Shown: positions 46,397 through 55,919, counted from the first letter of the stretch. The stretch is DNA of 64,000 nt from Lentibacillus persicus (GCF_900112705.1 NZ_FOMR01000001.1:298945-362944), one strand, 5' to 3'. Translations and numbers: made by a program. Notes: generated from the letters alone by a model not told the origin.

Positions 46397-46801
46397 GAGG
46401 CTGGGGCAAAAGGTTTGAAAGTAAAAGAATAGACGAACGATTATTAGGAAAGGTAGCGGGATACACCGCTCCGGAAATATGCTTGGGTGCTCGTCGTGTT
46501 GCAAGCGTTCTCGGTGAAGCAGCACTCCTCGCAACTCGCAGCGGATTCGGTGGATGTTTTGGCTCGTCGCTTTCCGCGGGCGGCTGTTGAGCCAACTCGT
46601 GCTCGTCGTGTTGCAAGTGTTTTCTGTGATGCAGCACTCCTCGCAGGTCGAAGCATACTCGGGTGAAGTCTTGCTTTGTGCGAAGGCACTTCGTTGTCTC
46701 ACCTATGCCTCTCTTCCCGCAGGAGTCTACGCATATTTCCTCCGCTAACCTTAATGATCGTTCGTCTTTTATATTAGATATATAAGTTATGTCCCAACCT
46801 C
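46397..46801 (-). mobile_element. MITE-like element, long copy
   Basis: About 405 bp with long imperfect inverted ends. The left end GAGGCTGGGGCA answers the right end, which on the other strand reads GAGGTTGGGACA. Further in, GACGAACGATTATTAGG (46432-46448) faces its near-complement at 46750-46766. The interior contains GCGGAGGAAATATGCG, CTCCTGCGGGAAGAGAGGC and CCGCCCGCGGAAAGCG (read on minus). A segment starting GTGCTCGTCGTGTTGCAAG is duplicated at 46487 and 46599. It has no coding capacity. A shorter copy is at 62172-62408. Confidence 0.7.
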
Positions 46802-46823
46802 ATATCTCAAGATTTCGTTGCAA

Positions 46824-47768
46824 TTATGACGTCATGTTTCCTTCCGCAAGCATTGGTTGGTTTTGTGCACTTTGCAGGAAGTCCAGCAATGCCTGGTGTT
46901 TTTCTTGAGCCACCTGATAACCCTGATAATATAACGCCTCAAGTTTTTGTTGACTTTTTTCAATCCGGCTTGCTTCAAGCGGTTTTTCCGGCTGGATGAC
47001 AAATACTTCATTACGTGCTTCCATTGTGCGTATTTTTTCCATTGTTTCATTATACCTCAAGTGGCGGTCACGCAGCAGTTTGATAAGGTTGGGCTTATCT
47101 TTAAACATATGTTTATAAAACCAATTTAACTTGGTAGGTTGTTTAACATAGTCTTTGTTTCGGGTGAGCACAATAACATGCCGTTTAAATCCCTGTTCAA
47201 TTAAAGGGGTAATTGGTATTGGATCAGCCACGCCGCCGTCGATTAATTGTTTGCCTTTATAATCAATGCTCGGAGCTAAAACGGGTAATGAACAAGAGGC
47301 TCGGATAACAGTTGAGAGATCCATCTGTCTATTAAACTGATCATAGAATTCAGGTTTTCCGGTGTTTATATCGGTTGTCCCGATAATAAACTTGGATTCA
47401 GATTGTGAAAATGCTTGAAATTCGAGCGGGAACGCTTGATTAGACAATTTATCAAAAATCAGGTCCATGCTGAATAATTCTTTTTTTTGCAGGAGTCGGC
47501 GAATTGATATCGTGCCCCGGCTTTTGGTTATGGCAGCAAGCAGATTCGTGTTCCGGTCACGCTGCCGGGCGATATAAGAGCTGCCGATAAGCGCTCCGGC
47601 TGATGCTGTCGCCACAGCAGGGAATTCAATCTTTTGATCCAGAAAGAAATCCAGTACGCCTACAGTGAATGCACATCGCATACCGCCGCCTTCTAACATG
47701 AGACTTGCCTCGTATTCCAAAGTTTCGACACTTCCTTTTTCGCTTGTAAGAAAAATTATATCAGTCAT
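46824..47768 (-). CDS. Patatin-like phospholipase family protein
   Basis: 314 residues from the ATG at 47768. SLMLEGGGMRCAFTVGVLDF is the glycine-rich oxyanion hole, ATASAGALIGSSY holds the nucleophile Ser, and IDGGVADPIPI the catalytic Asp. The usual first Gly of the G-x-S-x-G elbow is Thr here. A helical C-terminal tail follows. It is probably a cytoplasmic acyl hydrolase of lipids, related to E. coli YjjU. It is divergent from the acyl-CoA ligase gene. Confidence 0.85.
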   Translation of the reverse strand: MTDIIFLTSEKGSVETLEYEASLMLEGGGMRCAFTVGVLDFFLDQKIEFPAVATASAGALIGSSYIARQRDRNTNLLAAITKSRGTISIRRLLQKKELFSMDLIFDKLSNQAFPLEFQAFSQSESKFIIGTTDINTGKPEFYDQFNRQMDLSTVIRASCSLPVLAPSIDYKGKQLIDGGVADPIPITPLIEQGFKRHVIVLTRNKDYVKQPTKLNWFYKHMFKDKPNLIKLLRDRHLRYNETMEKIRTMEARNEVFVIQPEKPLEASRIEKSQQKLEALYYQGYQVAQEKHQALLDFLQSAQNQPMLAEGNMTS

Positions 47769-47865
47769 CTGACTATCCCACAATTTATCAGTTTTGGGTT
47801 GGTATTGCTGTATAATATATGACGATCCAATCCAACTGTTTACTCATAAAATTTTCAGTTATCTA

Positions 47866-47895
47866 TTGCAACTGTGTCATTAATTTTCGTACAAT
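47866..47895 (+). promoter_or_regulatory. Possible promoter of the acyl-CoA ligase gene
   Basis: TTGCAA (47866-47871), 18 bases, TACAAT (47890-47895). The leader (about 145 bases) is GC-rich between 47930 and 47995, with GGGGCGCCCG and several CTGG/CCTGGG pairs. It looks structured but was not recognised as a known RNA. Nothing else was seen in 47769-48047. Confidence 0.4.
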
Positions 47896-48047
47896 TAAAA
47901 TATGTAACAATCTTAAGAAGGAAGGGGCGCCCGGTTTTATTTGGAGCTTGGCTGTGCCTGGGCAATCGTGAGCCTCGGCTGGTGCGGGTCTACTGTAAAA
48001 TTGATGCATACATAGGTATTAACGATTAGCGAAGGGAGTCTTTTAAT

Positions 48048-49640
48048 ATGTTTTCAACATTGACACCACTTGACTGGAAACGCAGAGCAGTTAAATATTA
48101 TCCGGAGAAAGTCGCTGTTATTGATGAAGAGAAAGCGTTTACGTATAAGGAATTTGCCGAACGGACGGACAGGCTGTCAATCGCACTGCATGAGGCCGGT
48201 ATTCAGAAGGGTGATCATGTTGCGGTGATGCTGCCCAACACACATTATATGCTCGAATGTTTTTACGGTATTTGCCAGCTTGGTGCCGCGATGGTGCCTT
48301 TGAATTACCGATTAAAGGCTGAGGACTTGGAATATATTATAAATCATAGTGATGCCAAAATGCTGATTGTTGATGAAGAATTCAGTGGTCCGATTGAAGA
48401 AATTGCAGAGGACCTTTCGCTTGAACAGATCGTCGTTGTCTCAGTACCAGGCCAGGAGACGTCTTTAAAAGGGGTGGATTATGAGGCGTTTCTGCAGGGC
48501 ACCGCTGAGAATGCAGTACTTCCTGAAGTCGAAATTGATGAAAATCAGCTTATGACCCTGAATTATACGAGCGGCACGACGTCAAACCCTAAAGGTGTCA
48601 TGCTGACGCACCGCAGTAATTATCTCAACGCAGCTAATTTTATGTACCACCTTGGTGTCAGCCAGGATGATGTCTATCTGCATACGCTGCCGATGTTCCA
48701 TGCCAATGGCTGGGGCGGGGTCTGGGCCATAACGGCGGCCGGCGGTACGCACGTTTGTCTGCGAAAAGTCGATCCCCCTCACATACTCGATTTATTTGAA
48801 CGTCATCATATCTCGTTGTTATGCGGGGCACCGACCGTTGTCAATATGCTGATTAACGAGCCAAAAGCAAACGAGACGTCGATTTCATCAAGTCCACGAA
48901 TGGCAACAGCAGGCGCGCCACCAGCGGCAGCACTCATCCATAAAGCGCAGGAAGTGCTTGGTTTGAACATGATTCATGTCTATGGTCTCACCGAAACGTC
49001 GCCGTTCATACTTTATTGCGAGTGGAAAAAAGAATTTGATGCCAAATCTGCTGATGAGCAAGCTGCGATTAAAGCACGGCAGGGAATTGAACTGGCATTT
49101 AACGGCGAGACAAAAGTCATCCACCAGGACGGAGAAGAAGTTGCCTGGAATGGTGAAGAACTGGGTGAGATTATCACTCGCGGAAACGTTGTCATGAAAG
49201 GCTATTATAAAGACGCGGAAAAAACGGCTGATGCCATTAAAGACGGTTGGTTCCATACGGGTGATCTGGCGGTCACGTATCCGGACGGTTACATTGAAAT
49301 TCGTGATCGCGCGAAGGACATGATCATTTCCGGCGGCGAAAATATTTCCTCAACAGAGATCGAAGGCGTATTGTACCAGCACTCGGATGTTATGGAAGCT
49401 GCTGTCATTGCCATCCCGCATGAAAAGTGGGGAGAAGTCCCGAAAGCGATTATTGTGCCGAATGAAAACGCGTCTGCCACAGAACAGGCTATTATTGATT
49501 ATTGCCGGGCAGAACTGGCGCATTTTAAAGCACCTAAAGCGGTTGCCTTTGTCGACGCCCTGCCGAAAACCGCCACAGGTAAACTGCAGAAATATCGTCT
49601 GCGTGAAATGCACTGGGAAGGACCGAAGAAAGTTAATTGA
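48048..49640 (+). CDS. AMP-forming acyl-CoA ligase (fatty-acid or MMPA-CoA ligase-like)
   Basis: 530 residues. TLNYTSGTTSNPKGVMLTHR is the ATP loop. VYGLTETSP, GWFHTGDLA, RDRAKDMIISGGENISSTEIEG and PKTATGKLQKYRLRE complete the ANL signature. The subtype resembles long-chain acyl-CoA synthetases and methylmercaptopropionate-CoA ligases. GAAGGGAG precedes the ATG. It is followed after 65 bases by a CoA-transferase family gene, probably the same operon. Substrate not determinable. Confidence 0.9.
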   Translation: MFSTLTPLDWKRRAVKYYPEKVAVIDEEKAFTYKEFAERTDRLSIALHEAGIQKGDHVAVMLPNTHYMLECFYGICQLGAAMVPLNYRLKAEDLEYIINHSDAKMLIVDEEFSGPIEEIAEDLSLEQIVVVSVPGQETSLKGVDYEAFLQGTAENAVLPEVEIDENQLMTLNYTSGTTSNPKGVMLTHRSNYLNAANFMYHLGVSQDDVYLHTLPMFHANGWGGVWAITAAGGTHVCLRKVDPPHILDLFERHHISLLCGAPTVVNMLINEPKANETSISSSPRMATAGAPPAAALIHKAQEVLGLNMIHVYGLTETSPFILYCEWKKEFDAKSADEQAAIKARQGIELAFNGETKVIHQDGEEVAWNGEELGEIITRGNVVMKGYYKDAEKTADAIKDGWFHTGDLAVTYPDGYIEIRDRAKDMIISGGENISSTEIEGVLYQHSDVMEAAVIAIPHEKWGEVPKAIIVPNENASATEQAIIDYCRAELAHFKAPKAVAFVDALPKTATGKLQKYRLREMHWEGPKKVN

Positions 49641-49705
49641 AGAATGGGAGGGCTGTTTTTCGTCCTCCTATTTAATCTGAATGTGGAATAAAAGGAGGGC
49701 GAGAC

Positions 49706-50833
49706 ATGCCGCTGAAATCGATACGTGTCCTTGATTTAAGCCGCCTTTTGCCGGGGCCATATTGTACGATGCTTCTCGCTGATTTTGGAGCAGAAGTCAT
49801 TAAAGTCGAAGAGCCGGCAAAAGGGGATTATGCCAGAGCCTATGAACCCAAGCTTGATGAAGACAGTGCGATGTTTCATTCACTCAATCGGAATAAAAAG
49901 AGTGTTTGTCTTGATTTAAAATCTGAGAATGGTAAAAATGAATTTTTGAAGATGGCTGAATCAGCCGATGTGATTGTGGAATCATTCCGCCCGGGGGTCA
50001 TGGAGCGTCTAGGTCTGGATTATGCAACATTGAAACGCATCAATCCAAGACTGGTGTACTGTGCCATCACAGGATATGGGCAAACCGGTCCATTTGCCGA
50101 TAAACCCGGTCATGATATAAATTATTTAAGTTTTGCGGGCCTCTTGAATTTGATGGGCGACCAAAAAGGGAAGCCGGTGGTGCCGGCAACGCAAATCGCC
50201 GATATTGGTGGGGGTGCTTTGCTGGGCACCATTGGTATTTTACTCGCATTATTGGAACGGGAAAAATCCGGAGAGGGACAGTTTGTTGATGTATCTATGT
50301 TGGACGGGGTTATTGCGTGGCTGCAGACGCTTCTTCCCGATTATTTGAACGCTGAGGCGGAACCTAAACGGGGCAAAGAAATGCTGAATGGCGGCAGAGC
50401 TTGCTACAGTGTTTATGAAACAAAAGACGAACGCTATCTATCAGTCGGTGCGCTTGAGCCGAAGTTTTGGGAAAAATTCTGTCAGGTGATTGGGCGACAT
50501 GACTTTGTTCCGTTGCTGGAAGCGCCGCTGCATGAACAGCATCGAATGAAGTATGAGATACAGCTGATTATATCGCAAAAAACACTGGCCGAATGGCTTA
50601 ACCTGTTTTCCGATGTCGAGGCCTGTGTGTCACCGGTTTTAACATTTGAAGAAATGATTGAGCATCCGCAAGTGATTGCACGCGAAATGATCCAATCGGT
50701 GAACCATTCAACGCAGGGAACGATCAAACACATTGGCATTCCGATTAAGTTATCAGAAACACCCGGGAAAATCTATTCGCGCGCCCCGAAACTCGGGGAG
50801 CATACTGATGAACGGCAAAAAAACCTGAATTAA
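49706..50833 (+). CDS. CaiB/BaiF family protein, alpha-methylacyl-CoA racemase-like
   Basis: 375 residues. VLDLSRLLPGPYCTMLLADF and GAEVIKVEEP begin the family. PGHDINYLSFAGLLNLMG matches alpha-methylacyl-CoA racemase (catalytic Asp in HDINYL) better than formyl-CoA transferase. VDVSMLDGVIAWL follows. It would invert the 2-methyl centre of branched acyl-CoA or transfer CoA. AAAGGAGGG precedes the ATG. Together with the preceding ligase it suggests handling of branched acids. Confidence 0.88.
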   Translation: MPLKSIRVLDLSRLLPGPYCTMLLADFGAEVIKVEEPAKGDYARAYEPKLDEDSAMFHSLNRNKKSVCLDLKSENGKNEFLKMAESADVIVESFRPGVMERLGLDYATLKRINPRLVYCAITGYGQTGPFADKPGHDINYLSFAGLLNLMGDQKGKPVVPATQIADIGGGALLGTIGILLALLEREKSGEGQFVDVSMLDGVIAWLQTLLPDYLNAEAEPKRGKEMLNGGRACYSVYETKDERYLSVGALEPKFWEKFCQVIGRHDFVPLLEAPLHEQHRMKYEIQLIISQKTLAEWLNLFSDVEACVSPVLTFEEMIEHPQVIAREMIQSVNHSTQGTIKHIGIPIKLSETPGKIYSRAPKLGEHTDERQKNLN

Positions 50834-50834
50834 A

Positions 50835-50865
50835 ATTGAGCAGTCTGATTAAAAGGCTGCTCAAT
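50835..50865 (-). terminator. Terminator of sdhB, overlapping its last codons
   Basis: A 9-bp stem, ATTGAGCAG with CTGCTCAAT. On the minus strand it is followed by TTTTAATT. The 5' arm overlaps the sdhB stop region. Confidence 0.6.
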
Positions 50866-51631
50866 AATTGTCACTTCCAAAAAAACTTTTAAACGATTGA
50901 ATGGTGGCCGAACGGTTGACGGCTGCAATTGAGGTCGTAATCGGGATGCCTTTCGGACACACCTGCACACAGTTCTGGGAATTGCTGCACCCCTGTAGAC
51001 CACCGTCTTCCATAAACGCCTCAACCCGTTCATCCCGGTTCATCTCCCCGGTAGGGTGAACATTTTTCAGTCGTACTTGAGGAAAGACGAATGGGCCCAT
51101 GAAATCATTTTTATCATTAACATTCGGACATGCTTCCAGACAGACGCCGCATGTGAAGCATTTGGAAAGCTCATAGGCCATAAGCCGTTTGTTTTCATTC
51201 ATCCGCGGCCCCGGACCAATATCATATGTACCATCGATTGGGATCCATGCCTTCACTTGCTTCAGCGAATCAAACATACTTTCCCGGTCAATAATCAGAT
51301 CACGCATAACGGGGAATGTACGCATAGGCGCTATTTTAATCGGTTGTTCAAGATCATCAACAAGGGTGGAACATGCCTGGCGAGGGACATCATTAATCAT
51401 CATGGAACAAATCCCGCACACTTCTTCAAGGCAGCTCATTTCCCATTGAACCGGCACAGTTTTTTCACCATCTTTATTGATGGGATTTTCTCTTATCGCC
51501 ATAAGGGCGGAAATTATATTCATATTTGGCCGATATGAAATCGAAAACGTTTCGTTATATGGCTCAGAATCAGGTTCTTTCTGACGTTCGATGATTAAAT
51601 CGATTGTTTTTTTCTCAACAGTTTCTGCCAT
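50861..51631 (-). CDS. sdhB: Succinate dehydrogenase iron-sulfur subunit (orphan)
   Basis: 256 residues. The 2Fe-2S site is CLEEVCGICS plus a downstream Cys, the 4Fe-4S site is CFTCGVCLEACP, and the 3Fe-4S/4Fe-4S region is CSNSQNCVQVCPKGIPI. All cluster cysteines are present, so it looks functional. sdhC and sdhA, which normally precede it in Bacillaceae, are absent: the upstream neighbour runs in the opposite direction. It is therefore a second, free-standing sdhB or the operon has been split. A GGAGAAAC-type ribosome site precedes the ATG. Confidence 0.92.
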   Translation of the reverse strand: MAETVEKKTIDLIIERQKEPDSEPYNETFSISYRPNMNIISALMAIRENPINKDGEKTVPVQWEMSCLEEVCGICSMMINDVPRQACSTLVDDLEQPIKIAPMRTFPVMRDLIIDRESMFDSLKQVKAWIPIDGTYDIGPGPRMNENKRLMAYELSKCFTCGVCLEACPNVNDKNDFMGPFVFPQVRLKNVHPTGEMNRDERVEAFMEDGGLQGCSNSQNCVQVCPKGIPITTSIAAVNRSATIQSFKSFFGSDNY

Positions 51632-51748
51632 GTTGTTTCTCCTTCCATTTGTTTATATGAATAGTGTTGGAATCAAATCGCTCATTTATTCAAGTAACTT
51701 AAGCGATTTTCTGCTACAATACAACTGAAATATAAGGAGGCGAAAGAT

Positions 51749-52309
51749 ATGACAAAGAATCAACTATCACCTGAACAACAAAATGAATTAGTTGAAACGT
51801 TAAGCGGGCGATTCGAAAAAAATATGCACCGCCATGAAGACCTTACTTGGAGTGATATCCAGAAAAAGCTGGAATCATCCCCTGAAAAACTTTGGTCGCT
51901 TCATGAAATGGAACGAACAGGCGGTGAGCCGGACGTTGTGGGGTATGATCAATCAACAGATGAATTTATTTTCTATGACTGTTCCGCTGAGAGTCCCAAA
52001 GGCCGCAGAAGTGTTTGTTATGACCGCGAAGCACTGGAAGCAAGGAAAAAACATAAGCCGGAAAACAACGCTATCGACATGGCAGATGATATGGGCATTA
52101 CCCTTTTAACGGAATCACAGTACCGGTCACTTCAGGAACTTGATGAAGTAGATTTGAAAACTTCAAGCTGGGTGCAGACCCCTGCAGATATCCGGGAACG
52201 CGGTGGGGCACTTTTTTGCGATCGCCGCTACGGGCATGTGTTCGTTTATCATAACGGCGCGTCATCATATTACAGTGCCAGAGGCTTCCGCGGATCCTTG
52301 AAGGTCTAG
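51749..52309 (+). CDS. DUF4256 domain-containing protein
   Basis: 186 residues, soluble and charged. LSGRFEKNMHRHEDLTW, ERTGGEPDVVGYD and FYDCSAESPKGRRSVCYDRE are recognisable DUF4256 blocks, and SSWVQTPADIRERGGALFCD follows. AAGGAGG precedes the ATG. It is a conserved protein of unknown function, monocistronic. Confidence 0.85.
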   Translation: MTKNQLSPEQQNELVETLSGRFEKNMHRHEDLTWSDIQKKLESSPEKLWSLHEMERTGGEPDVVGYDQSTDEFIFYDCSAESPKGRRSVCYDREALEARKKHKPENNAIDMADDMGITLLTESQYRSLQELDEVDLKTSSWVQTPADIRERGGALFCDRRYGHVFVYHNGASSYYSARGFRGSLKV

Positions 52310-52422
52310 TCCTGGCATTAAATAAGATCCCTTTTCACTGAAGTTAAAGCGGGGGAATGTGTTATCATATCACTATGGGTATAAGTATTCCGATTTAACT
52401 AATCAGGAAAAGGGTGGTATAC

Positions 52423-53121
52423 ATGAAAAAAGCGGGTATTGTCGGTGGTCTGGGTCCTGAATCCACAGTTGATTACTACGAGTCGTTTATTCAAAAATAT
52501 CAGGCAAGAATGGGCAGTAAACAAACCTTGCCCGAGCTCTTCATTAACAGCATCAATATGTACAACATTTTTAAATATATCAGCGAAGACCGGCTTGGCG
52601 ATTTGAGTGACTACGTGGGTGGTGCTGCTAAAAAATTGGAAGAAATCGGTGCGGATTTTGTGATTGTATCAGCCAACACGCCGCATATAGTATTTAATCA
52701 AATCAGGGAAAACGTTAATGTTCCAATGATTAGCATTGTCGAAGCAACGTATGAAAAAGCGGATGAATTAGGTCTGCAAAATGTTGGCTTGCTGGGGACA
52801 AAATTTACGATGGCACATGATTTTTTCAAGAAACCATTTCTTGAAAGTGACAAAAAGATTGTTGTGCCGAGTAATGACGATCAGGCGTTTATCCATCAGC
52901 ATATTGTTGATGAACTGGAAAACGGCATTGTAAATGACGAGACAAAAGAAGAGTTCATTAAAATCAGCAACAAAATGATTCGTGAAGAAAACTTGGACGG
53001 TCTGATACTCGGCTGTACGGAATTGCCGATGATTTTGAAAGATGGCGATTTGGATGTGCCGCTGTTGAACACGACCGACATCCATGTTAATAAAATGGTC
53101 GACTTTACATTTTCGGATTAG
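52423..53121 (+). CDS. Aspartate/glutamate racemase family protein
   Basis: 232 residues from ATG 52423 (AAAAGGGTGG upstream). KAGIVGGLGPESTVDYY is the N-terminal signature. The first catalytic position reads SANTPH instead of CNT, while the second Cys is kept in LGCTELPM. One-Cys members of this family include L-specific broad-range racemases and enzymes of other function. It is probably involved in D-amino acid or aspartate metabolism. Confidence 0.87.
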   Translation: MKKAGIVGGLGPESTVDYYESFIQKYQARMGSKQTLPELFINSINMYNIFKYISEDRLGDLSDYVGGAAKKLEEIGADFVIVSANTPHIVFNQIRENVNVPMISIVEATYEKADELGLQNVGLLGTKFTMAHDFFKKPFLESDKKIVVPSNDDQAFIHQHIVDELENGIVNDETKEEFIKISNKMIREENLDGLILGCTELPMILKDGDLDVPLLNTTDIHVNKMVDFTFSD

Positions 53122-53164
53122 TTTCAAGCTCTTTTACACCGAACCGAAACGTAATAAAAAAGGG

Positions 53165-53208
53165 AAGCGAGTCTGGCATGCCTTGTCCGAGGCGCACTGA
53201 ACTCGCTT
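53165..53208. terminator. Bidirectional terminator between the racemase and C45 genes
   Basis: An 8-bp stem, AAGCGAGT with ACTCGCTT, with a long loop. A-rich and T-rich flanks lie on either side of convergent genes. Confidence 0.5.
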
Positions 53209-53216
53209 TTCTCAGT

Positions 53217-54266
53217 TTATTGCAGCCCCATATTAACAAACATTCCCTCATAATCGAGCTCACCTTTAACACGTTTAATGTGAATTTTTTCGCCCTTGAG
53301 CCATTTATTAAAATCAAAAATAACTGGGCGCCGGTCCGGCCCGATCGCGAACCAGGCCTTCATATCCTTCGGGAAATAAGCTGCGGTGTGCAGCGTTCCG
53401 GCAGCAGCATCATATTTGAATGAATAAATATCTTTCTCTGAATCATTCATCACCCGGAATGCCTTATAGGGATCAGTCATATACGTCTGCTGTTCCAAAA
53501 TGGTTTGTTCACGCTCACGGGATTCGTCCTGCCGGTAGCGATTCTCCTCATCCAGTAAGTAGAAGTGATTTGTACAAACGTTGGATTTGCGTGCAGCAAC
53601 TTCACGGGGGGATGCTTCCACCACAAATGATTCACCGCTTTTATCCAACAATACATAGCTGAATGAATGCCGGTGAGGCAGCTCTTTCAGCAGCGAAATC
53701 GCCTCCTCCACGCTGGCACACGTTTCGAGAATGATTCGTCCAATCATGTTGCAAAGGAAACCATCACCCGACTGTTTTCGGTGTGTAAAATTATACCCCA
53801 TCACAAGCCCTTTTTCGTTCATCCCATCAACCCGGCCGGTTATCTGCATTGTCGGACCGATAACGGCGTAACCTTCATCCGTTGGCTGGTATAAGCTAAA
53901 CCTCCCCTCGTAGGATTTTGGGTGGCTGTCATAATTGCGTATCATGTAATTTGAATCGGTGAAAATCGAGCAGCCACTCCGCCCGAACTCCAGGTAATAA
54001 CCACCAAACATTCGGATGGCTTCTTCTTTCTCCATTTTCAAAGCGTCTCCCAGTCCATGAATTTCTTTCCAAATTCCTGGTGCAAACGACGTTAAAGCGT
54101 GTTTTACTTCCTCAGTATTGATCAGGAAGTGCCGATCTTTCCGGGGTGCCCATTGTTTTCGCCGGTTCGGGAGGATAGGCGAGTCCTTCAACTGCTTGCC
54201 TTGATAATAGCCGAAGTCGTAATGGTTTCCTCTATATTGAAAAACATCGCTGTAAAATTCTTTCAT
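53217..54266 (-). CDS. C45-family autoproteolytic amide hydrolase/acyltransferase
   Basis: 349 residues. FGRSGCSIFTDSNYMIRNYD places the likely N-terminal nucleophile Cys near residue 98, as in peptidase family C45 and linear amide C-N hydrolases (Ntn fold). MNEKGLVMGYNF and SFSYVLLDKSGESFVVEASP are further family blocks. It probably self-cleaves before the Cys and hydrolyses an amide or acyl-amino compound. A GAAAGAGG-type site precedes the ATG on the minus strand. Substrate unknown. Confidence 0.82.
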   Translation of the reverse strand: MKEFYSDVFQYRGNHYDFGYYQGKQLKDSPILPNRRKQWAPRKDRHFLINTEEVKHALTSFAPGIWKEIHGLGDALKMEKEEAIRMFGGYYLEFGRSGCSIFTDSNYMIRNYDSHPKSYEGRFSLYQPTDEGYAVIGPTMQITGRVDGMNEKGLVMGYNFTHRKQSGDGFLCNMIGRIILETCASVEEAISLLKELPHRHSFSYVLLDKSGESFVVEASPREVAARKSNVCTNHFYLLDEENRYRQDESREREQTILEQQTYMTDPYKAFRVMNDSEKDIYSFKYDAAAGTLHTAAYFPKDMKAWFAIGPDRRPVIFDFNKWLKGEKIHIKRVKGELDYEGMFVNMGLQ

Positions 54267-54415
54267 GCTTTTAAACCTCTTTCACAATGATAATGTCAGT
54301 GTAAAGGATTCACCAGCAAAAACAAACGAATCTGCATTTTCTATTCGGGGTGCGCATAGAAAAGTCAGCTTTAAGCAAAAACTATGCGTATCATATGACA
54401 GGAAGGCTGACAAAT

Positions 54416-55900
54416 ATGAAAAAGGTAACGCTGGTTTTTTGGCTGACGCTTATTCTCACACTCACATTATCTATATGGGGTGTCATAGCTCCCGACAATT
54501 TTGAAAACATTTCAGGATCAATTATGGGCTATATTTCTGATTATTTTGGCTGGTTCTATTTATTAATCGTCACGCTGTTTGTATTATTTTGCCTATACTT
54601 GGTTTTCAGTCCTTATGGCAAAATAAGACTTGGAAGACCTGGTGAAAAACCGGAATTCAGTTATTCGTCATGGATATCCATGCTCTTTAGTGCAGGCTTG
54701 GGAATTGGACTTGTCTTTTACGGAGTCGCCTCGCCGGTTTCACACTATATAAAAACACCTCCCACAGCAGAGCCGGGAACCACCGAAGCACTTGAGGATG
54801 CCCTGCGTCTTACATTTTTTCATTATGGCATCCATGCATGGGCGATTTATGCTGTTATGGCCCTTGTCCTGGCATACTTTATGTTTCGTCATGACAAGCC
54901 CGGCCTTGTCAGTGCTTCACTGGAAACGCTATTTGGTGACAGAATGAAGGGAACATGGGGGAAAGTTGTTGATGTTATTGCCGTGTTTGCAACGATCGTC
55001 GGGGTGGCCACAACATTGGGATTCGGTGCCACGCAAATCAACGGCGGTTTTGCTTTTTTATTTGATATCCCGATTTCGTTCTGGGTTCAGTTCCTCATTA
55101 TTTTAATTGTGACCGTTTTATTTATGATTTCCACATACACAGGCCTCTCGAAAGGTATTAAATACTTGAGTAATGCTAATATGGGGCTGGGTTCGATATT
55201 ATTACTGGCCACATTAATCCTTGGGCCGACTTTATACATTGTTAATTCATTTATGGATACAATCGGTGCCTATTTTCAGCAGCTGCCTTCCGAGAGTTTT
55301 CGGTTGGCGCCAAATGACAATGATAAACGCCAATGGGTATTGGATTGGACGGTGTTTTTCTGGGCATGGTGGATTGCCTGGTCTCCGTTTGTTGGCATAT
55401 TTATCGCTCGTGTTTCAAAAGGGCGAACGATCAGAGAATTTTTGACCGGCGTATTAATTGTACCGTCAGTTATCAGTTTTATATGGTTTTCTACATTTGG
55501 CATGACAGGCATAGAAATGCAGAATAATGGAGCGGATATTGCCGGACTGCCTGATGAGCAAGCATTATTCGGGATGTTTGAGCAGTTGCCTTTCGGGATA
55601 ATTTTGTCCATTTTGGGGATTATATTGATCGGCACTTTTTTCATTACCTCGGCGGATTCCGCCACCTTTGTGCTTGGTATGCAGACAACGAACGGTTCAA
55701 TGTCACCGCCGACTGCTGTCAAATTCACCTGGGGATTTGCGCAGTCGACAATTGCAGCTGTATTGCTGTACACGGGTGGTCTGCAGGCGCTGCAAAATGC
55801 GCTGGTCTCAGCAGCGCTTCCATTTTCATTTATTATGCTGCTGATGATTGTGTCATTTTATAAAGCATTAAAGGCTGATAAAGAGAAAAATTGGTCGTAA
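54416..55900 (+). CDS. BCCT-family glycine betaine/choline-type transporter
   Basis: 494 residues from ATG 54416 (GGAAGG upstream); an in-frame ATG at 54350 lacks a ribosome site. About twelve helices. The BCCT core FFWAWWIAWSPFVGIFIARV, with the aromatic box, and GLGIGLVFYGVASP are conserved. ITSADSATFVLGMQT is the late signature. It imports a betaine-type osmoprotectant with sodium (OpuD/BetL-like). The neighbour, ectD, fits an osmotic-stress locus. The exact solute is not readable from the sequence. Confidence 0.93.
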   Translation: MKKVTLVFWLTLILTLTLSIWGVIAPDNFENISGSIMGYISDYFGWFYLLIVTLFVLFCLYLVFSPYGKIRLGRPGEKPEFSYSSWISMLFSAGLGIGLVFYGVASPVSHYIKTPPTAEPGTTEALEDALRLTFFHYGIHAWAIYAVMALVLAYFMFRHDKPGLVSASLETLFGDRMKGTWGKVVDVIAVFATIVGVATTLGFGATQINGGFAFLFDIPISFWVQFLIILIVTVLFMISTYTGLSKGIKYLSNANMGLGSILLLATLILGPTLYIVNSFMDTIGAYFQQLPSESFRLAPNDNDKRQWVLDWTVFFWAWWIAWSPFVGIFIARVSKGRTIREFLTGVLIVPSVISFIWFSTFGMTGIEMQNNGADIAGLPDEQALFGMFEQLPFGIILSILGIILIGTFFITSADSATFVLGMQTTNGSMSPPTAVKFTWGFAQSTIAAVLLYTGGLQALQNALVSAALPFSFIMLLMIVSFYKALKADKEKNWS

Positions 55901-55919
55901 AACTGTGCAGGCTTTTGCT

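Noticed and set aside
46444-46748. Several open frames on both strands inside 46397-46801
   Set aside because: They are produced by the repeated GC-rich MITE-like sequence, with no ribosome sites or known domains.
47930-48000. GC-rich leader of the acyl-CoA ligase as a riboswitch
   Set aside because: It does not match the conserved cores of riboswitches I know; it was kept only as an unidentified structured leader.
55276-55773. 165-codon frame antisense to the BCCT gene
   Set aside because: It is a shadow of the coding strand, with no ribosome site and no recognisable domain.
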